A stretch of 64,000 bases of DNA from an uncultured Rhodospirillaceae bacterium (GTDB lineage Bacteria; Pseudomonadota; Alphaproteobacteria; Reyranellales; Reyranellaceae), in NCBI GenBank assembly GCA_945952105.1, contig CAMFGZ010000019.1, positions 52,179 through 116,178 of the forward strand. Direction: 5' to 3'. The stretch's first letter is position 1. Each line of letters starts with the position of its first letter. Position numbers and translations under genes: made by a program. Positions 9,727-18,894 of the stretch are shown here, piece after piece. The notes under the pieces are model-generated. The model saw only the letters and a list, made by a program, of their open reading frames with translations. It made no database searches and was not told the DNA's origin.

Positions 9727-10848
9727 ATGACAGGGATCGGCACGAACGGAGTTTCAGGAACGGGCGCGTCGGTGACGCTCTCCAGCCTGGAGAAGACCTA
9801 CGATCGGGCCAACGCCGCCAAAGCCGTGGACGGCGTGTCGCTCGACATACGCTCGGGCGAGTTCCTGACGATGCTGGGGCCCAGCGGCTCCGGCAAGACC
9901 ACGACCCTCATGATGATCGCCGGCTTCGAGACGCCGACGGCCGGCGACATCGCGATCGACGGCAAGTCGGTTGTCGCCATGCCGCCGTACCGGCGCAACA
10001 TCGGCATGGTGTTCCAGAACTACGCGCTGTTCCCTCACCTCACCGTCGAGGAAAATGTCGGCTTCCCGTTGAAGCAGCGCGGCGTTCCGAAGGCCGAGCG
10101 CGCAAAACTGGTCGCCGAGGCGCTGGAACTGGTGCATCTGCCCGGCTACGGCGCGCGCTATCCGCGCCAGCTCTCCGGCGGTCAGCAGCAGAGGGTCGCC
10201 GTCGCGCGCGCCGTCGTCTTCAAGCCTCGCCTGCTGCTGATGGACGAGCCGCTGGGCGCACTCGACAAGCAGCTTCGCGAGAACCTGCAGCTCGAGATGC
10301 GCCGGCTGCACGCCGATCTCGGCATCACCTTCATCTACGTGACGCACGACCAGGAAGAAGCGCTCACCATGTCCGACCGCATCGCCGTGATGAACGACGG
10401 CAAGGTGGCGCAGGTGGGAAGCCCCGAGGATCTGTACGACCGGCCGGACAATCGCTTCGTGGCGGGCTTCATCGGCGAATCGAACTTCCTGCCGGCGGTC
10501 GTGCGCGGCGTGGAGAACGACATGGTCGTCGCCGAGTACGAAGGCACGCTGATCCGCGCCCTCTGCCCCGGCAAGACGGCCAGCGGCCAGACGGTGATGC
10601 TCACCACACGGCCCGAGCGCCTGCGCTTCGCCGACGGCACCTGGACCGGCAGCGAGGGCCAGCACAACCGCCTCAGGGTGACCGTCACCGAAGCGGTCTT
10701 CGCGGGCGAGCGCTGCCGCTACATGCTGCAGGCCGGGAACGGCACCTCGATCGTGCTCAAGGAACCGTCGAGCGCCGCGATCCGCCGCCGCGCCGTCGGC
10801 GAGCGGGCGGAAATCGCCTGGTCGGTCGCGGATACGATTCTTGTCTGA
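9727..10848 (+). CDS. ABC transporter ATP-binding protein (PotA-like)
   Basis: Walker A GPSGSGKTT, LSGGQQQRVAVARA, LLLMDEPLGALD, TOBE-like C-terminus. Confidence 0.96.
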   Translation: MTGIGTNGVSGTGASVTLSSLEKTYDRANAAKAVDGVSLDIRSGEFLTMLGPSGSGKTTTLMMIAGFETPTAGDIAIDGKSVVAMPPYRRNIGMVFQNYALFPHLTVEENVGFPLKQRGVPKAERAKLVAEALELVHLPGYGARYPRQLSGGQQQRVAVARAVVFKPRLLLMDEPLGALDKQLRENLQLEMRRLHADLGITFIYVTHDQEEALTMSDRIAVMNDGKVAQVGSPEDLYDRPDNRFVAGFIGESNFLPAVVRGVENDMVVAEYEGTLIRALCPGKTASGQTVMLTTRPERLRFADGTWTGSEGQHNRLRVTVTEAVFAGERCRYMLQAGNGTSIVLKEPSSAAIRRRAVGERAEIAWSVADTILV

Positions 10849-11737
10849 GCTCACCCAGCCCGCTTCCCTCGCCCTGGCGGTCAGGCGGCCGAGAGCGGCC
10901 CCGTTCGACTGGCGCCGCGCCGTGCCACTGCTGCTGGCGGCGCCGCTTCTGCTCTACATGCTGGTCTTCTACGCATTGCCCGTGGTCGCAATGCTGTTGC
11001 GCAGCCTGAACGACCCTGCCTGGACGCTGGCCAACTACGCCACCCTGTTCGAGGACGTCGTATTCCAGAAGACCTTCTGGATCACCATCAATACTTCCGT
11101 GACGGTGACGCTGGGTTGCCTGGTCCTCGGCTATCCGGTGGCAATGGGCCTGGTGCGCGCCCGGTCGATGGCGCCCTTCATTCTCGTCATCATCCTGCTG
11201 CCCTTCTGGACCAGCGTCCTCGTCCGCAGCTACGCCTGGATGGTGCTGCTCGGCCGCCATGGGCTGGTCAACGAGGCGCTGTTGGCGCTGGGCATGATCG
11301 ACCGGCCGATCCGCATCCTGAACACGCCGCTGGCGACCCAGATCGCGATGATCCACATCCTCCTGCCCTACATGATCCTGCCCATCGCCAATGCGCTGCG
11401 GCAGATCGATCCTTCGCTGATCCGCGCCGCCTCCGGCCTGGGCTCGACGCCGATCATGACCTTCCGTCAAGTGATCCTGCCGCTCTCGATGTCGGGCGTG
11501 GCGGCCGGCACTCTCCTGACCTTCGTGCTGGCGCTCGGATTCTACATCACGCCGGCCATGGTCGGCGGTCCACGCGACATCACGCTGTCGATGCTGATCG
11601 CCCAGCAGGTCGATCAGCTCAACTGGGCCTACGCCGCGACGCTCTCGGCGGTCTTGCTGGCGACGGCGCTCGCCATCCTTGCGGTGGCGCGCAAGCTGCC
11701 GGGCGTCGGCAATGCCTTCAAAACGAGCATGCGATGA
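10841..11737 (+). CDS. ABC transporter permease (PotB-like)
   Basis: Multi-TM; EAA-type loop AASGLGSTPIMTFRQVILPLSMSGV. Confidence 0.93.
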   Translation: MSELTQPASLALAVRRPRAAPFDWRRAVPLLLAAPLLLYMLVFYALPVVAMLLRSLNDPAWTLANYATLFEDVVFQKTFWITINTSVTVTLGCLVLGYPVAMGLVRARSMAPFILVIILLPFWTSVLVRSYAWMVLLGRHGLVNEALLALGMIDRPIRILNTPLATQIAMIHILLPYMILPIANALRQIDPSLIRAASGLGSTPIMTFRQVILPLSMSGVAAGTLLTFVLALGFYITPAMVGGPRDITLSMLIAQQVDQLNWAYAATLSAVLLATALAILAVARKLPGVGNAFKTSMR

Positions 11738-12543
11738 GGCTCGCGAGCCTCCTCCCGGCCACGGTCGTCGGGCTGATCCTGTTCTTCCTTGCCTTCCCGA
11801 TCGTCGTGGTGGCGATCGTCTCCTTCTCCTCGGCGACCTATCTGACGTTTCCACCGCCGGCTTTCGGCCTGCGCTGGTACGAGGCCTATTTCAGCAATCC
11901 CGACTGGCTGAAACCGACCTGGGTCAGCATCTGGGTGGCCTGCGCCGTGGTCGTGCTGGCGACCTTCCTCGGCACCCTCGCCGCACTCGGAGTCGCGCGC
12001 CTGCCAAAGGCGCTGCGCGTCGTCGCGGCGGGCCTGATCCTGTCGCCGCTGATCGTGCCCGGCATCGTCGTGGCGATCGGCATCTACTACGCCTACTCAC
12101 GCTACGGTCTGGTCGGCACGCCGATCGCCATGGTGCTGGCGCACACCTGCCTCGCCGTGCCCTTCGTCGTCACCAGCGTGACGGCGAGCCTCTCGGGCAT
12201 CGACCCGCGGCTGGAACAGGCGGCCCTCAGCCTCGGCGCGACGCCCGGCGCGACCTTCTTTCAGGTGACCCTGCCGCTGATCCAGCCCGGCGTGCTCGTG
12301 GGGGCGCTGTTCGCCTTCATCACCTCATTCGACGAGCTGATCGTGGCACTGTTCATCTCGGGTACCGGAGCGGTAACACTGCCGCGCCGAATGTGGGACG
12401 ACCTGCGCTTCCACATCGATCCCACCATCGCTGCCGTCTCGACCCTCACGATCGTCCTCACGGCCGCGCTGATGGGCGCCGCCCACCTCTTGCGCAAGCG
12501 TGCCGAACGGACGCGGATGGTTACTTCTTCTGCAGCTGCCTGA
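11734..12543 (+). CDS. ABC transporter permease (PotC-like)
   Basis: ATGA overlap with upstream gene; EQAALSLGATPGATFFQVTLPLIQPGVLVGALFAFITSFDELIVALFISG. Confidence 0.93.
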   Translation: MRLASLLPATVVGLILFFLAFPIVVVAIVSFSSATYLTFPPPAFGLRWYEAYFSNPDWLKPTWVSIWVACAVVVLATFLGTLAALGVARLPKALRVVAAGLILSPLIVPGIVVAIGIYYAYSRYGLVGTPIAMVLAHTCLAVPFVVTSVTASLSGIDPRLEQAALSLGATPGATFFQVTLPLIQPGVLVGALFAFITSFDELIVALFISGTGAVTLPRRMWDDLRFHIDPTIAAVSTLTIVLTAALMGAAHLLRKRAERTRMVTSSAAA

Positions 12544-13060
12544 CCGCTGCCATCGTGTTCTCGACATGCTTCTCCGGGCTGCGATCGGAGAAGGCGTAAA
12601 CGATCTTGCCGTCCGGTGAGATGACATACGAAATCCGGTCGGCGATGCCGACACTGCCGACCCTCACCAGCGCTGAATCGTAAGCCTTGATGACCTTCAG
12701 GTCGGGATCGGCGGCCACCGGAAACTTTCCGGCACAGGCCTGCGTCGAGAACTTGTGCAGAGTGCCGATATCGTCGGCCGACATGCCGATCAGCGTCGCT
12801 CCCATCGCCTTGAACTGCTCAGCCGCCTCGGCGAACTCGTGCGCTTCGGCGGTGCAGCCCGTCGTGAAGGCCTTCGGGAAGAAGTAGAGCACCACCGGTC
12901 CCTTCTTCAGCGCATCGGTCAGCGAGAAGGTATAGTCCTTGCCGTCGAGGGCTGCCTGCGCCGTGAACACCGGCGCCGTGTCGCCGGGCTTCAACGCCGC
13001 CCAGACCGGTGTCGCCAGGGCACAGGCGAGAGCGATGGCCGTTGCCGCAATCCGCTTCAT
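12521..13060 (-). CDS. Exported peroxiredoxin (AhpC/TSA, BCP-like)
   Basis: Signal peptide MKRIAATAIALACALATPVWA; VVLYFFPKAFTTGCTAEAHEF. Confidence 0.92.
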   Translation of the reverse strand: MKRIAATAIALACALATPVWAALKPGDTAPVFTAQAALDGKDYTFSLTDALKKGPVVLYFFPKAFTTGCTAEAHEFAEAAEQFKAMGATLIGMSADDIGTLHKFSTQACAGKFPVAADPDLKVIKAYDSALVRVGSVGIADRISYVISPDGKIVYAFSDRSPEKHVENTMAAVRQLQKK

Positions 13061-13144
13061 GATCTTCTCCGCCGCGTTTCGAGGTGGCGGAGACCTTAAC
13101 GCACGAAGGCGAGCGGTGGTGTCACGTCAGAGTGAGTTTGCCTT

Positions 13145-14305
13145 TCAGTCGACGTTCAACGCCTTCATGTAAGTCGATGGCGTAACCGACTTCACGGACT
13201 GTGCGCGCTTGGCCAGCCAGTAGGCTTGCGCCGGCGGCACCGAGGCGAATTTCGGGTCGACGCCGAGCTTTTGAGCGGCATCCATTGGCCAATTCGGATT
13301 GTAGAGAAGCTCCCGCGCGAGCGCGATTAGGTCGGCGCGCCCTTCCTGCAGGATTTTCTCCGCCTGGTCGGCATGGACGATCAGGCCGACCGCCATGCTG
13401 AGAATGTCGGCATCGTTCTTCAGTCGGTCTGCGTAAGGTACCTGGTACCCGTAGGTCACCGGTCCCGCGCTCACCACCGGCGAACCACGCATGCCGCCCG
13501 AGCTGCAGTCGATAACGTCCACGCCCTTGAGCTTGAGGATCTTCGCCAGCGCGACGCTCTGGTCGGGCCCCCAGCCGGAATCATCCTCGACAGAGAGCCG
13601 CACGAACAGCGGCTTCGAGGCCGGCCAGTGCGCACGCACGCTCTCCACCACCTCGATGGCGAAGCGCATGCGGTTCAGTTCGCTGCCTCCATACTGGTCG
13701 TTGCGCACGTTGGAAAACGGCGAGAGGAACTGATGGATCAGGTATCCGTGCGCCATATGGATGTCGAGCACGTCGAACCCGGCCTCATGCGCACGCCGGG
13801 CCGCCTGTCCCCAACGCTCCACCGCTTCCGGAATCTCCGCGAGCGTCAGCGCCCGCGGCGTGGGATCGGTGTCGGGCGAGTTGATGCCGCTAGACGAGAC
13901 GAGCTCCCACTGGTCCCAGTCATCGATCTCTGGCGACGGCTTCAGCGGTGCGCCGCCTTCCCACGGCCGGAAGCGCCGCGCCTTGCGGCCTGAATGGCCG
14001 AGCTGGATGCCCGGCACCGAATTGTGCAGACGGATGAAGTCGACGCAGCGCTTCAGGCCGGGAATGAAGGCATCGTCCCACAGGCCGAGATCGCCCACCG
14101 TGCCACAACCACGCCGCTCGACCTTGGTGGATTCCATGATGACCAGACCGGCGCCGCCGGCGGCATAACGGCCAGCATTCACCAGGTGCCAGTCGGTCGC
14201 GAAGCCCTTCTCCGCCGCATACTGGTGCATCGGCGCCACGACCACCCGGTTCTTCAGGGTGACGTCACGGATCGAAATCGGCTCGAACAGCATCGGACCG
14301 GCCAT
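13145..14305 (-). CDS. NADH:flavin oxidoreductase / Old Yellow Enzyme (YqjM-like)
   Basis: LFEPISIRDVTLKNRVVVAPMHQYAAEKGFATDWHLV..GIQLGHSGRKA..GFDVLDIHMAHGYLIHQFLSPFSN. Confidence 0.94.
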   Translation of the reverse strand: MAGPMLFEPISIRDVTLKNRVVVAPMHQYAAEKGFATDWHLVNAGRYAAGGAGLVIMESTKVERRGCGTVGDLGLWDDAFIPGLKRCVDFIRLHNSVPGIQLGHSGRKARRFRPWEGGAPLKPSPEIDDWDQWELVSSSGINSPDTDPTPRALTLAEIPEAVERWGQAARRAHEAGFDVLDIHMAHGYLIHQFLSPFSNVRNDQYGGSELNRMRFAIEVVESVRAHWPASKPLFVRLSVEDDSGWGPDQSVALAKILKLKGVDVIDCSSGGMRGSPVVSAGPVTYGYQVPYADRLKNDADILSMAVGLIVHADQAEKILQEGRADLIALARELLYNPNWPMDAAQKLGVDPKFASVPPAQAYWLAKRAQSVKSVTPSTYMKALNVD

Positions 14306-14318
14306 GTATAATCCCCCC

Positions 14319-14807
14319 ATGAAAGCCGCCTTCAGCGACCGTTATGACGACCTCTACCTGCGCAAGATCCTGCGCGACACCAGGACCATCGCCATGGTCG
14401 GTGCCTCGGCCAACTGGAATCGTCCTAGCTATTTCGCCATGAAATATCTGCTGGATCGCGGATACAAGGTCATTCCCGTCAATCCCGCCGCCAAGGGCCA
14501 GGAGATCCTGGGCCAGAAGGTCTACGGCTCGCTCGACGAGCTGCCGGTGAAGGCCGACATGGTCGACATCTTCCGCAATTCCGAGGCCGCCGGCCCCATC
14601 ACCGACGAGGCGATCAGGCACGGCGCCAAGGTCGTCTGGATGCAGCTCGGCGTCGTGAACATGGACGCCGCCGAACGTGCCGAAAAGGCCGGGCTCAAGG
14701 TGGTGATGAACCGCTGCCCCAAGATCGAGCACTCCCGCCTCGCCGGCACCATCGAATGGCACGGCATCGCCAGCGGCGTGATCTCCTCGAGAAAGCGGGC
14801 TCTCTGA
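14319..14807 (+). CDS. CoA-binding protein (YccU-like Rossmann fold)
   Basis: TIAMVGASANWNRPSYFAMKYLLDRGYKVIPVNPAAKGQEILGQKVYGSLDELP. Confidence 0.92.
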   Translation: MKAAFSDRYDDLYLRKILRDTRTIAMVGASANWNRPSYFAMKYLLDRGYKVIPVNPAAKGQEILGQKVYGSLDELPVKADMVDIFRNSEAAGPITDEAIRHGAKVVWMQLGVVNMDAAERAEKAGLKVVMNRCPKIEHSRLAGTIEWHGIASGVISSRKRAL

Positions 14808-14812
14808 TCCTC

Positions 14813-14891
14813 GCTGGGGGCGCGCCACTCCAGTGGCGCGATCTTTCTCAGGCCACCGCATGACGCGCCACTGGAGTGGCGCGCCCCCAGC
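14813..14891. repeat. Long perfect inverted repeat, 28-nt arms and 23-nt spacer
   Basis: GCTGGGGGCGCGCCACTCCAGTGGCGCG (14813-14840) versus CGCGCCACTGGAGTGGCGCGCCCCCAGC (14864-14891); each arm contains its own 9-bp palindrome. Confidence 0.95.
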
Positions 14892-14899
14892 AAACGAAA

Positions 14900-14921
14900 A
14901 TGCCGGCCTGTGGGCCGGCAT
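14900..14921. terminator. Terminator-like hairpin
   Basis: ATGCCGGCC-TGTG-GGCCGGCAT; on the minus strand followed by TTTCGTTT. Confidence 0.55.
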
Positions 14922-15055
14922 CCGAATGAGGGTGGGGAGATCCGCAGCACCGCCACACCAGGCTGCGGACCTCCCGCTCCCCCTCATGATCGCGCCTTCC
15001 CGGTCTTCGCCTGGAATGGCGCGGCCCCCCTGAGAGAAGGCGTCGGTGCAAGAAA

Positions 15056-15082
15056 GCCGGCGATGGTGGGGCCATCGCCGGC
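15056..15082. repeat. Hairpin, 11-bp perfect stem
   Basis: GCCGGCGATGG-TGGGG-CCATCGCCGGC. Confidence 0.8.
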
Positions 15083-15090
15083 CTCTTACT

Positions 15091-15236
15091 GAGGTTCTGC
15101 TAACCGCCCGGGGAGAGATAGCGGCTTCGCCTCAACCTCGAAGACCAAGCGTTACGCTTGAGTAGAAGGCTTCGGTCGGAGCCCTGAGGCTCCGACCGAT
15201 CGAGAGGTTTGCTAGGCCGCCCGGGGAGAGATAGCG
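15091..15236. repeat. Pair of ~33-nt near-identical direct repeats (15091-15123 and 15204-15236), the second spanning the degP stop codon
   Basis: gaggttctgctaaccgcccggggagagatagcg versus gaggtttgctaggccgcccggggagagatagcg. Confidence 0.85.
15173..15198. terminator. Hairpin downstream of degP (terminator-like, no clear T run)
   Basis: CGGTCGGAGCC-CTGA-GGCTCCGACCG. Confidence 0.5.
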
Positions 15237-16726
15237 ACAAAGCGCGTCATCCCCTCTCGAAACACTTTCATGAGCACCGGCTTGCCGGTGGTCTTCGCTT
15301 CCTTGAGCTTCTCGGCAGCCATCTTGGGACTGTCGACCGCGTCCTTGCCGACCTGCTGCAGGACGTCGCCCGCCTTCAGGCCCTGGTCGTCGGCCGGGCT
15401 GCCCGGCTCGACCGTGGCGACGACCACACCCTTCACGTCACCGCCCAGGCCCAGCTCCTTGCGCGCCTCCGGAGAGAGCGGCGCGAGCGAGACACCGTAG
15501 GAGAGCGGCGCCGGCTTGGCGGCTCCGTCCTTGCCGTCGGCGCTGGCCTTGACGATAGCGTCGTCCTTCTGGCCGCCGACCTTGGCGGTCAGGCTCATCT
15601 CCTTGCCATCGCGCCACACACCCAGCTTCACCGAGGTGCCCGGCTTGACCGCGGAGATCGTGCGGGTCAGCTCCTTGATGCCGTCGACCTTCTTGCCGTC
15701 GACGCTCATGATCACGTCACCCGACTGGACACCCGCCGCAAGCGCAGCGCTGTCCGGCTGGACCACCGCCACCAGGGCGCCCTTCTCGCTCTTCAGCGAC
15801 AGGCTCTCGGCGATCTCCTTGGAGACCGGCTGGATCTGGACACCGAGCAGGCCACGTTCGACCCGGCCGCTGTCCTTCAGTTCGGCCACCACCGGCTGCG
15901 CCAGCGAGGACGGGATGGCAAAGCCCAGGCCGATGCTGCCGCCGGTCGGCGAGTAGATGGCCGTGTTGATGCCGATCACGTTGCCGTCCATGTCGAACAG
16001 CGGGCCGCCAGAGTTGCCGCGGTTGATGGCGGCGTCGGTCTGGATGTAGTCGTCGAACGGGCCGGAATGGATGTCACGGCCGCGCGCCGACACGATACCC
16101 GTGGTCACGGTGCCACCGAGGCCGAACGGGTTGCCCACCGCCATCACCGGCTGGCCGACACGCACCTTGGTGGCGTCGCCGAACGAGACGAACGGGAGCG
16201 GCTTGTCGCTCTCGACCTTCAGCACGGCCAGGTCGGTCTTCTCGTCGCCGCCCAGCATCTTGGCCGGCAGCTTGGTGCCGTCCGCCATGGTGATCGTGAT
16301 CGAGTCGGCCTTGCCGACGACGTGGAAGTTGGTGACGATCACGCCCTTGGCATCGACGATGAAGCCCGTGCCGACGGCCTGGGCCTTCTCCTTCGACTGC
16401 GGACGGGCCTGCTTGCCATCCGGACGACCCGGCTGCATCGGCTGGCCGAAACGCTCCGAGAAGCGCTTCATGAACTCTTCCATCTGCTTCTGCTGCGAGT
16501 CCGACATGCGGGTCTCATCGCCGTCGTCCGCGCCGGCCTTCATGGTCACGGCGACATTGACGACCGCGGGCGTTACCTTGGCGGCCAGGTCCGAGAAGTC
16601 CTGAACGGGCATGGTCTGGCCGGCGATGGCCGCGGGAGCGGTGAACATCGGGGCGATCAGCGCAGGCGCCGTCAGGGCGGTGGTGAGCGCCAGGGCGGTC
16701 AGGATACGGGACTTGGTCTTGGTCAT
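15212..16726 (-). CDS. degP: Do/DegP family periplasmic serine endoprotease with two PDZ domains
   Basis: Signal peptide; TNFHVVGKAD, DLAVLKV, INRGNSGGPLFDMDGNVIGINTAI; C-terminal PDZ repeats. Confidence 0.95.
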   Translation of the reverse strand: MTKTKSRILTALALTTALTAPALIAPMFTAPAAIAGQTMPVQDFSDLAAKVTPAVVNVAVTMKAGADDGDETRMSDSQQKQMEEFMKRFSERFGQPMQPGRPDGKQARPQSKEKAQAVGTGFIVDAKGVIVTNFHVVGKADSITITMADGTKLPAKMLGGDEKTDLAVLKVESDKPLPFVSFGDATKVRVGQPVMAVGNPFGLGGTVTTGIVSARGRDIHSGPFDDYIQTDAAINRGNSGGPLFDMDGNVIGINTAIYSPTGGSIGLGFAIPSSLAQPVVAELKDSGRVERGLLGVQIQPVSKEIAESLSLKSEKGALVAVVQPDSAALAAGVQSGDVIMSVDGKKVDGIKELTRTISAVKPGTSVKLGVWRDGKEMSLTAKVGGQKDDAIVKASADGKDGAAKPAPLSYGVSLAPLSPEARKELGLGGDVKGVVVATVEPGSPADDQGLKAGDVLQQVGKDAVDSPKMAAEKLKEAKTTGKPVLMKVFREGMTRFVAISPRAA

Positions 16727-16862
16727 GATGTCTACAGCCTCCTCCTTGGGGGGTGAGCGGAATATGGGGGGTGGCCTGTAGCGCCCGGATGGCCGCAACA
16801 TTGAATGTTTGTATAGTTGGGGAACGTTGCGCCGGGGGCCGGCGCCGGGATAGACGGGCGCC

Positions 16863-17537
16863 GTGAAAATCCTCCTCGTTGAAGACGACAAACAGACCGC
16901 CGACTACATCACCAAGGGCCTGCGCGAGCACGGCCATGTGGTCGACCATGCCGACAACGGGCGCGACGGCCTGTATCTCGCCACCGGCGAGAAATACGAC
17001 GTGCTGATCGTCGACCGCATGCTGCCGCAGATGGACGGGCTGTCGCTGGTGAAGGCCGCCCGCGCCACCGGCATGAAGGCGCCGGTGCTGTTCCTGACGA
17101 CAATGGGTGGCGTCGACGACCGCGTCGCGGGCCTCGAAGCCGGCGGCGACGACTACCTCACCAAGCCTTTCGCCTTTGCCGAACTGCGCGCCCGCATCGG
17201 CGCCCTCTCCCGCCGTCCGCCGATCGTGGCCGCGACGTCCCTCGTCGCCGGCGACCTCGAGATGGACCTGCTGACCCGCACCGTGACGCGCGCCGGCAAG
17301 CGCATCGAACTGCTCGCCCAGGAATTCAAGGTCCTCGAATACCTGCTGCGCCATGCCGGCGAGGTGGTGACGCGGACCATGCTGCTGGAGAAGGTCTGGG
17401 ACTTCCATTTCGACCCCAAGACCAACATCGTAGAGACGCATATCAGCCGCCTGCGCTCGAAGATCGACAAGGGATTCGACAAGCCTCTGCTGCATACGAT
17501 CAGGGGGGCAGGTTATGTCATCCGCGCGCCTGACTAG
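16863..17537 (+). CDS. Response regulator, OmpR/PhoB family
   Basis: KILLVEDDKQTADYI, VLIVDRMLPQMDGLS, KPFAFAELRARI, winged-helix DNA-binding C-terminus. Confidence 0.95.
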   Translation: MKILLVEDDKQTADYITKGLREHGHVVDHADNGRDGLYLATGEKYDVLIVDRMLPQMDGLSLVKAARATGMKAPVLFLTTMGGVDDRVAGLEAGGDDYLTKPFAFAELRARIGALSRRPPIVAATSLVAGDLEMDLLTRTVTRAGKRIELLAQEFKVLEYLLRHAGEVVTRTMLLEKVWDFHFDPKTNIVETHISRLRSKIDKGFDKPLLHTIRGAGYVIRAPD

Positions 17538-18894
17538 GATCCTGCGCTCAGCGAGCTTCCGCCTGCCGCTGCTCTATGCGGTGCTGTTCATCCTGTCCGC
17601 CTGCGTGCTGTTCGTGACGGTCTACTGGACGGCGACGGCGGCGATGCAGAACGACATGGCCGCCGTGCTGCGGTCAGAGGCCTATCAGCTCGCCGAGGTG
17701 CACCGGCGTACCGGCCTCGCCGGCCTCGCCGAACAGATCACGCGACGTATCAACTTCCGCACCAAGGGGCCGATCTTCTACCTGCTGCAGGCGCCCAACC
17801 GCCGCGTCGTGGTCGGCAACCTGCCCGGCATGCCGCCGGTCAACGGCGCCGTCGATTTCGAACCCCAGAGTGACCAGCCCGAACCCGTCGACGCTACCGG
17901 CGATCGCGCCAAGCTCACCGGCTTCGGGCTCACCTTGCCCGACGGCTCGTTCCTGCTGGTGGCACAGGACGCCAACCGCCTGGTCGACATGCAGCGCGCG
18001 ATCATCCGCGCCTTCTCCTGGTCCGGCGGTCTCACCCTGCTGCTCGCCATCGCGGGTGGTGCACTGCTCGGCACCAACTTCCTGCGCCGCATCGACACGA
18101 TCACGCGCACCAGCCGCGCCATCATGGAAGGCGATCTTTCCGCCCGCATTCCCGAACGCGGCACGCACGACGAGATCGACCAGCTCGTGGCCAGTCTCAA
18201 TGCCATGCTGGCGCGCATCCAGCAGCTGATGGACGGGCTGCGCCAGGTGTCGAGCGACATCGCCCACGACCTGCGCACGCCGCTCGGCCGCCTGCGCCAG
18301 CAGCTCGAGGACGCGCGCGAGCGCGCCACCACGGTCGAGGATTACAGCGCCGCCACGGACGCCGCGATCGAGGAGGCAGACGCGCTGCTGGAAACCTTCT
18401 CCGCCCTGCTGCGCATCGCCCAGGTCGAGGCCGGCGCCCAGAAGAGCGCCTTCGCGCCGTTCGACATTTCCGCCCTGCTGAAGAACCTGGGCGAGACCTA
18501 TGAGCCCGTTGCGGAGGATTCGGACCGCGCCCTGGACGTTCAGGTCGAGCCGGGCGCGACCTTGACCGGCGATCGACAGCTGATCGCCCAACTCGTCTCG
18601 AACCTGCTGGAAAACGCTCTGCGCCATACGCCCGAGGGCACGAAGGTCCGGCTCGGCCTGCAACGCCAGGGCGACGGCTTCGAGATCGAAGTGGCCGACA
18701 ACGGGCCGGGCATTCCCGCGTCCGAGCACGACAAGGTGTTCGACCGCTTCTACCGGCTCGACCGCAGCCGCTCGACGTCGGGGAGCGGCCTCGGCCTCGC
18801 GATGGTGAAGGCCATCGCGGGCCTGCACGGGCTCACGATCCGGCTCGAAGACGCGAAGCCCGGCCTGCGGGTCGTGCTTCAGACTGCCAGATAG
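17515..18894 (+). CDS. Sensor histidine kinase
   Basis: HAMP then SSDIAHDLRTPLGRLRQQLE, NLLENALRHTPEG, VADNGPGIP, GSGLGLAMVKAI. Confidence 0.95.
   Translation: MSSARLTRILRSASFRLPLLYAVLFILSACVLFVTVYWTATAAMQNDMAAVLRSEAYQLAEVHRRTGLAGLAEQITRRINFRTKGPIFYLLQAPNRRVVVGNLPGMPPVNGAVDFEPQSDQPEPVDATGDRAKLTGFGLTLPDGSFLLVAQDANRLVDMQRAIIRAFSWSGGLTLLLAIAGGALLGTNFLRRIDTITRTSRAIMEGDLSARIPERGTHDEIDQLVASLNAMLARIQQLMDGLRQVSSDIAHDLRTPLGRLRQQLEDARERATTVEDYSAATDAAIEEADALLETFSALLRIAQVEAGAQKSAFAPFDISALLKNLGETYEPVAEDSDRALDVQVEPGATLTGDRQLIAQLVSNLLENALRHTPEGTKVRLGLQRQGDGFEIEVADNGPGIPASEHDKVFDRFYRLDRSRSTSGSGLGLAMVKAIAGLHGLTIRLEDAKPGLRVVLQTAR

Noticed and set aside
6822-9743. 973-aa minus-strand ORF
   Set aside because: Antisense shadow of the LLM monooxygenase and ABC binding protein; low-complexity His/Arg/Asp-rich translation typical of GC-rich reverse frames, while the sense frames match known families.
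12521-12543. Convergent 3' overlap of the permease and peroxiredoxin genes (similar at 18879-18894 and 38482-38519)
   Set aside because: Short convergent overlaps are common in compact genomes; no further signal.
15209-16756. 515-aa plus-strand ORF over degP
   Set aside because: Antisense of a clear DegP; Arg/His/Asp-rich shadow ORF.
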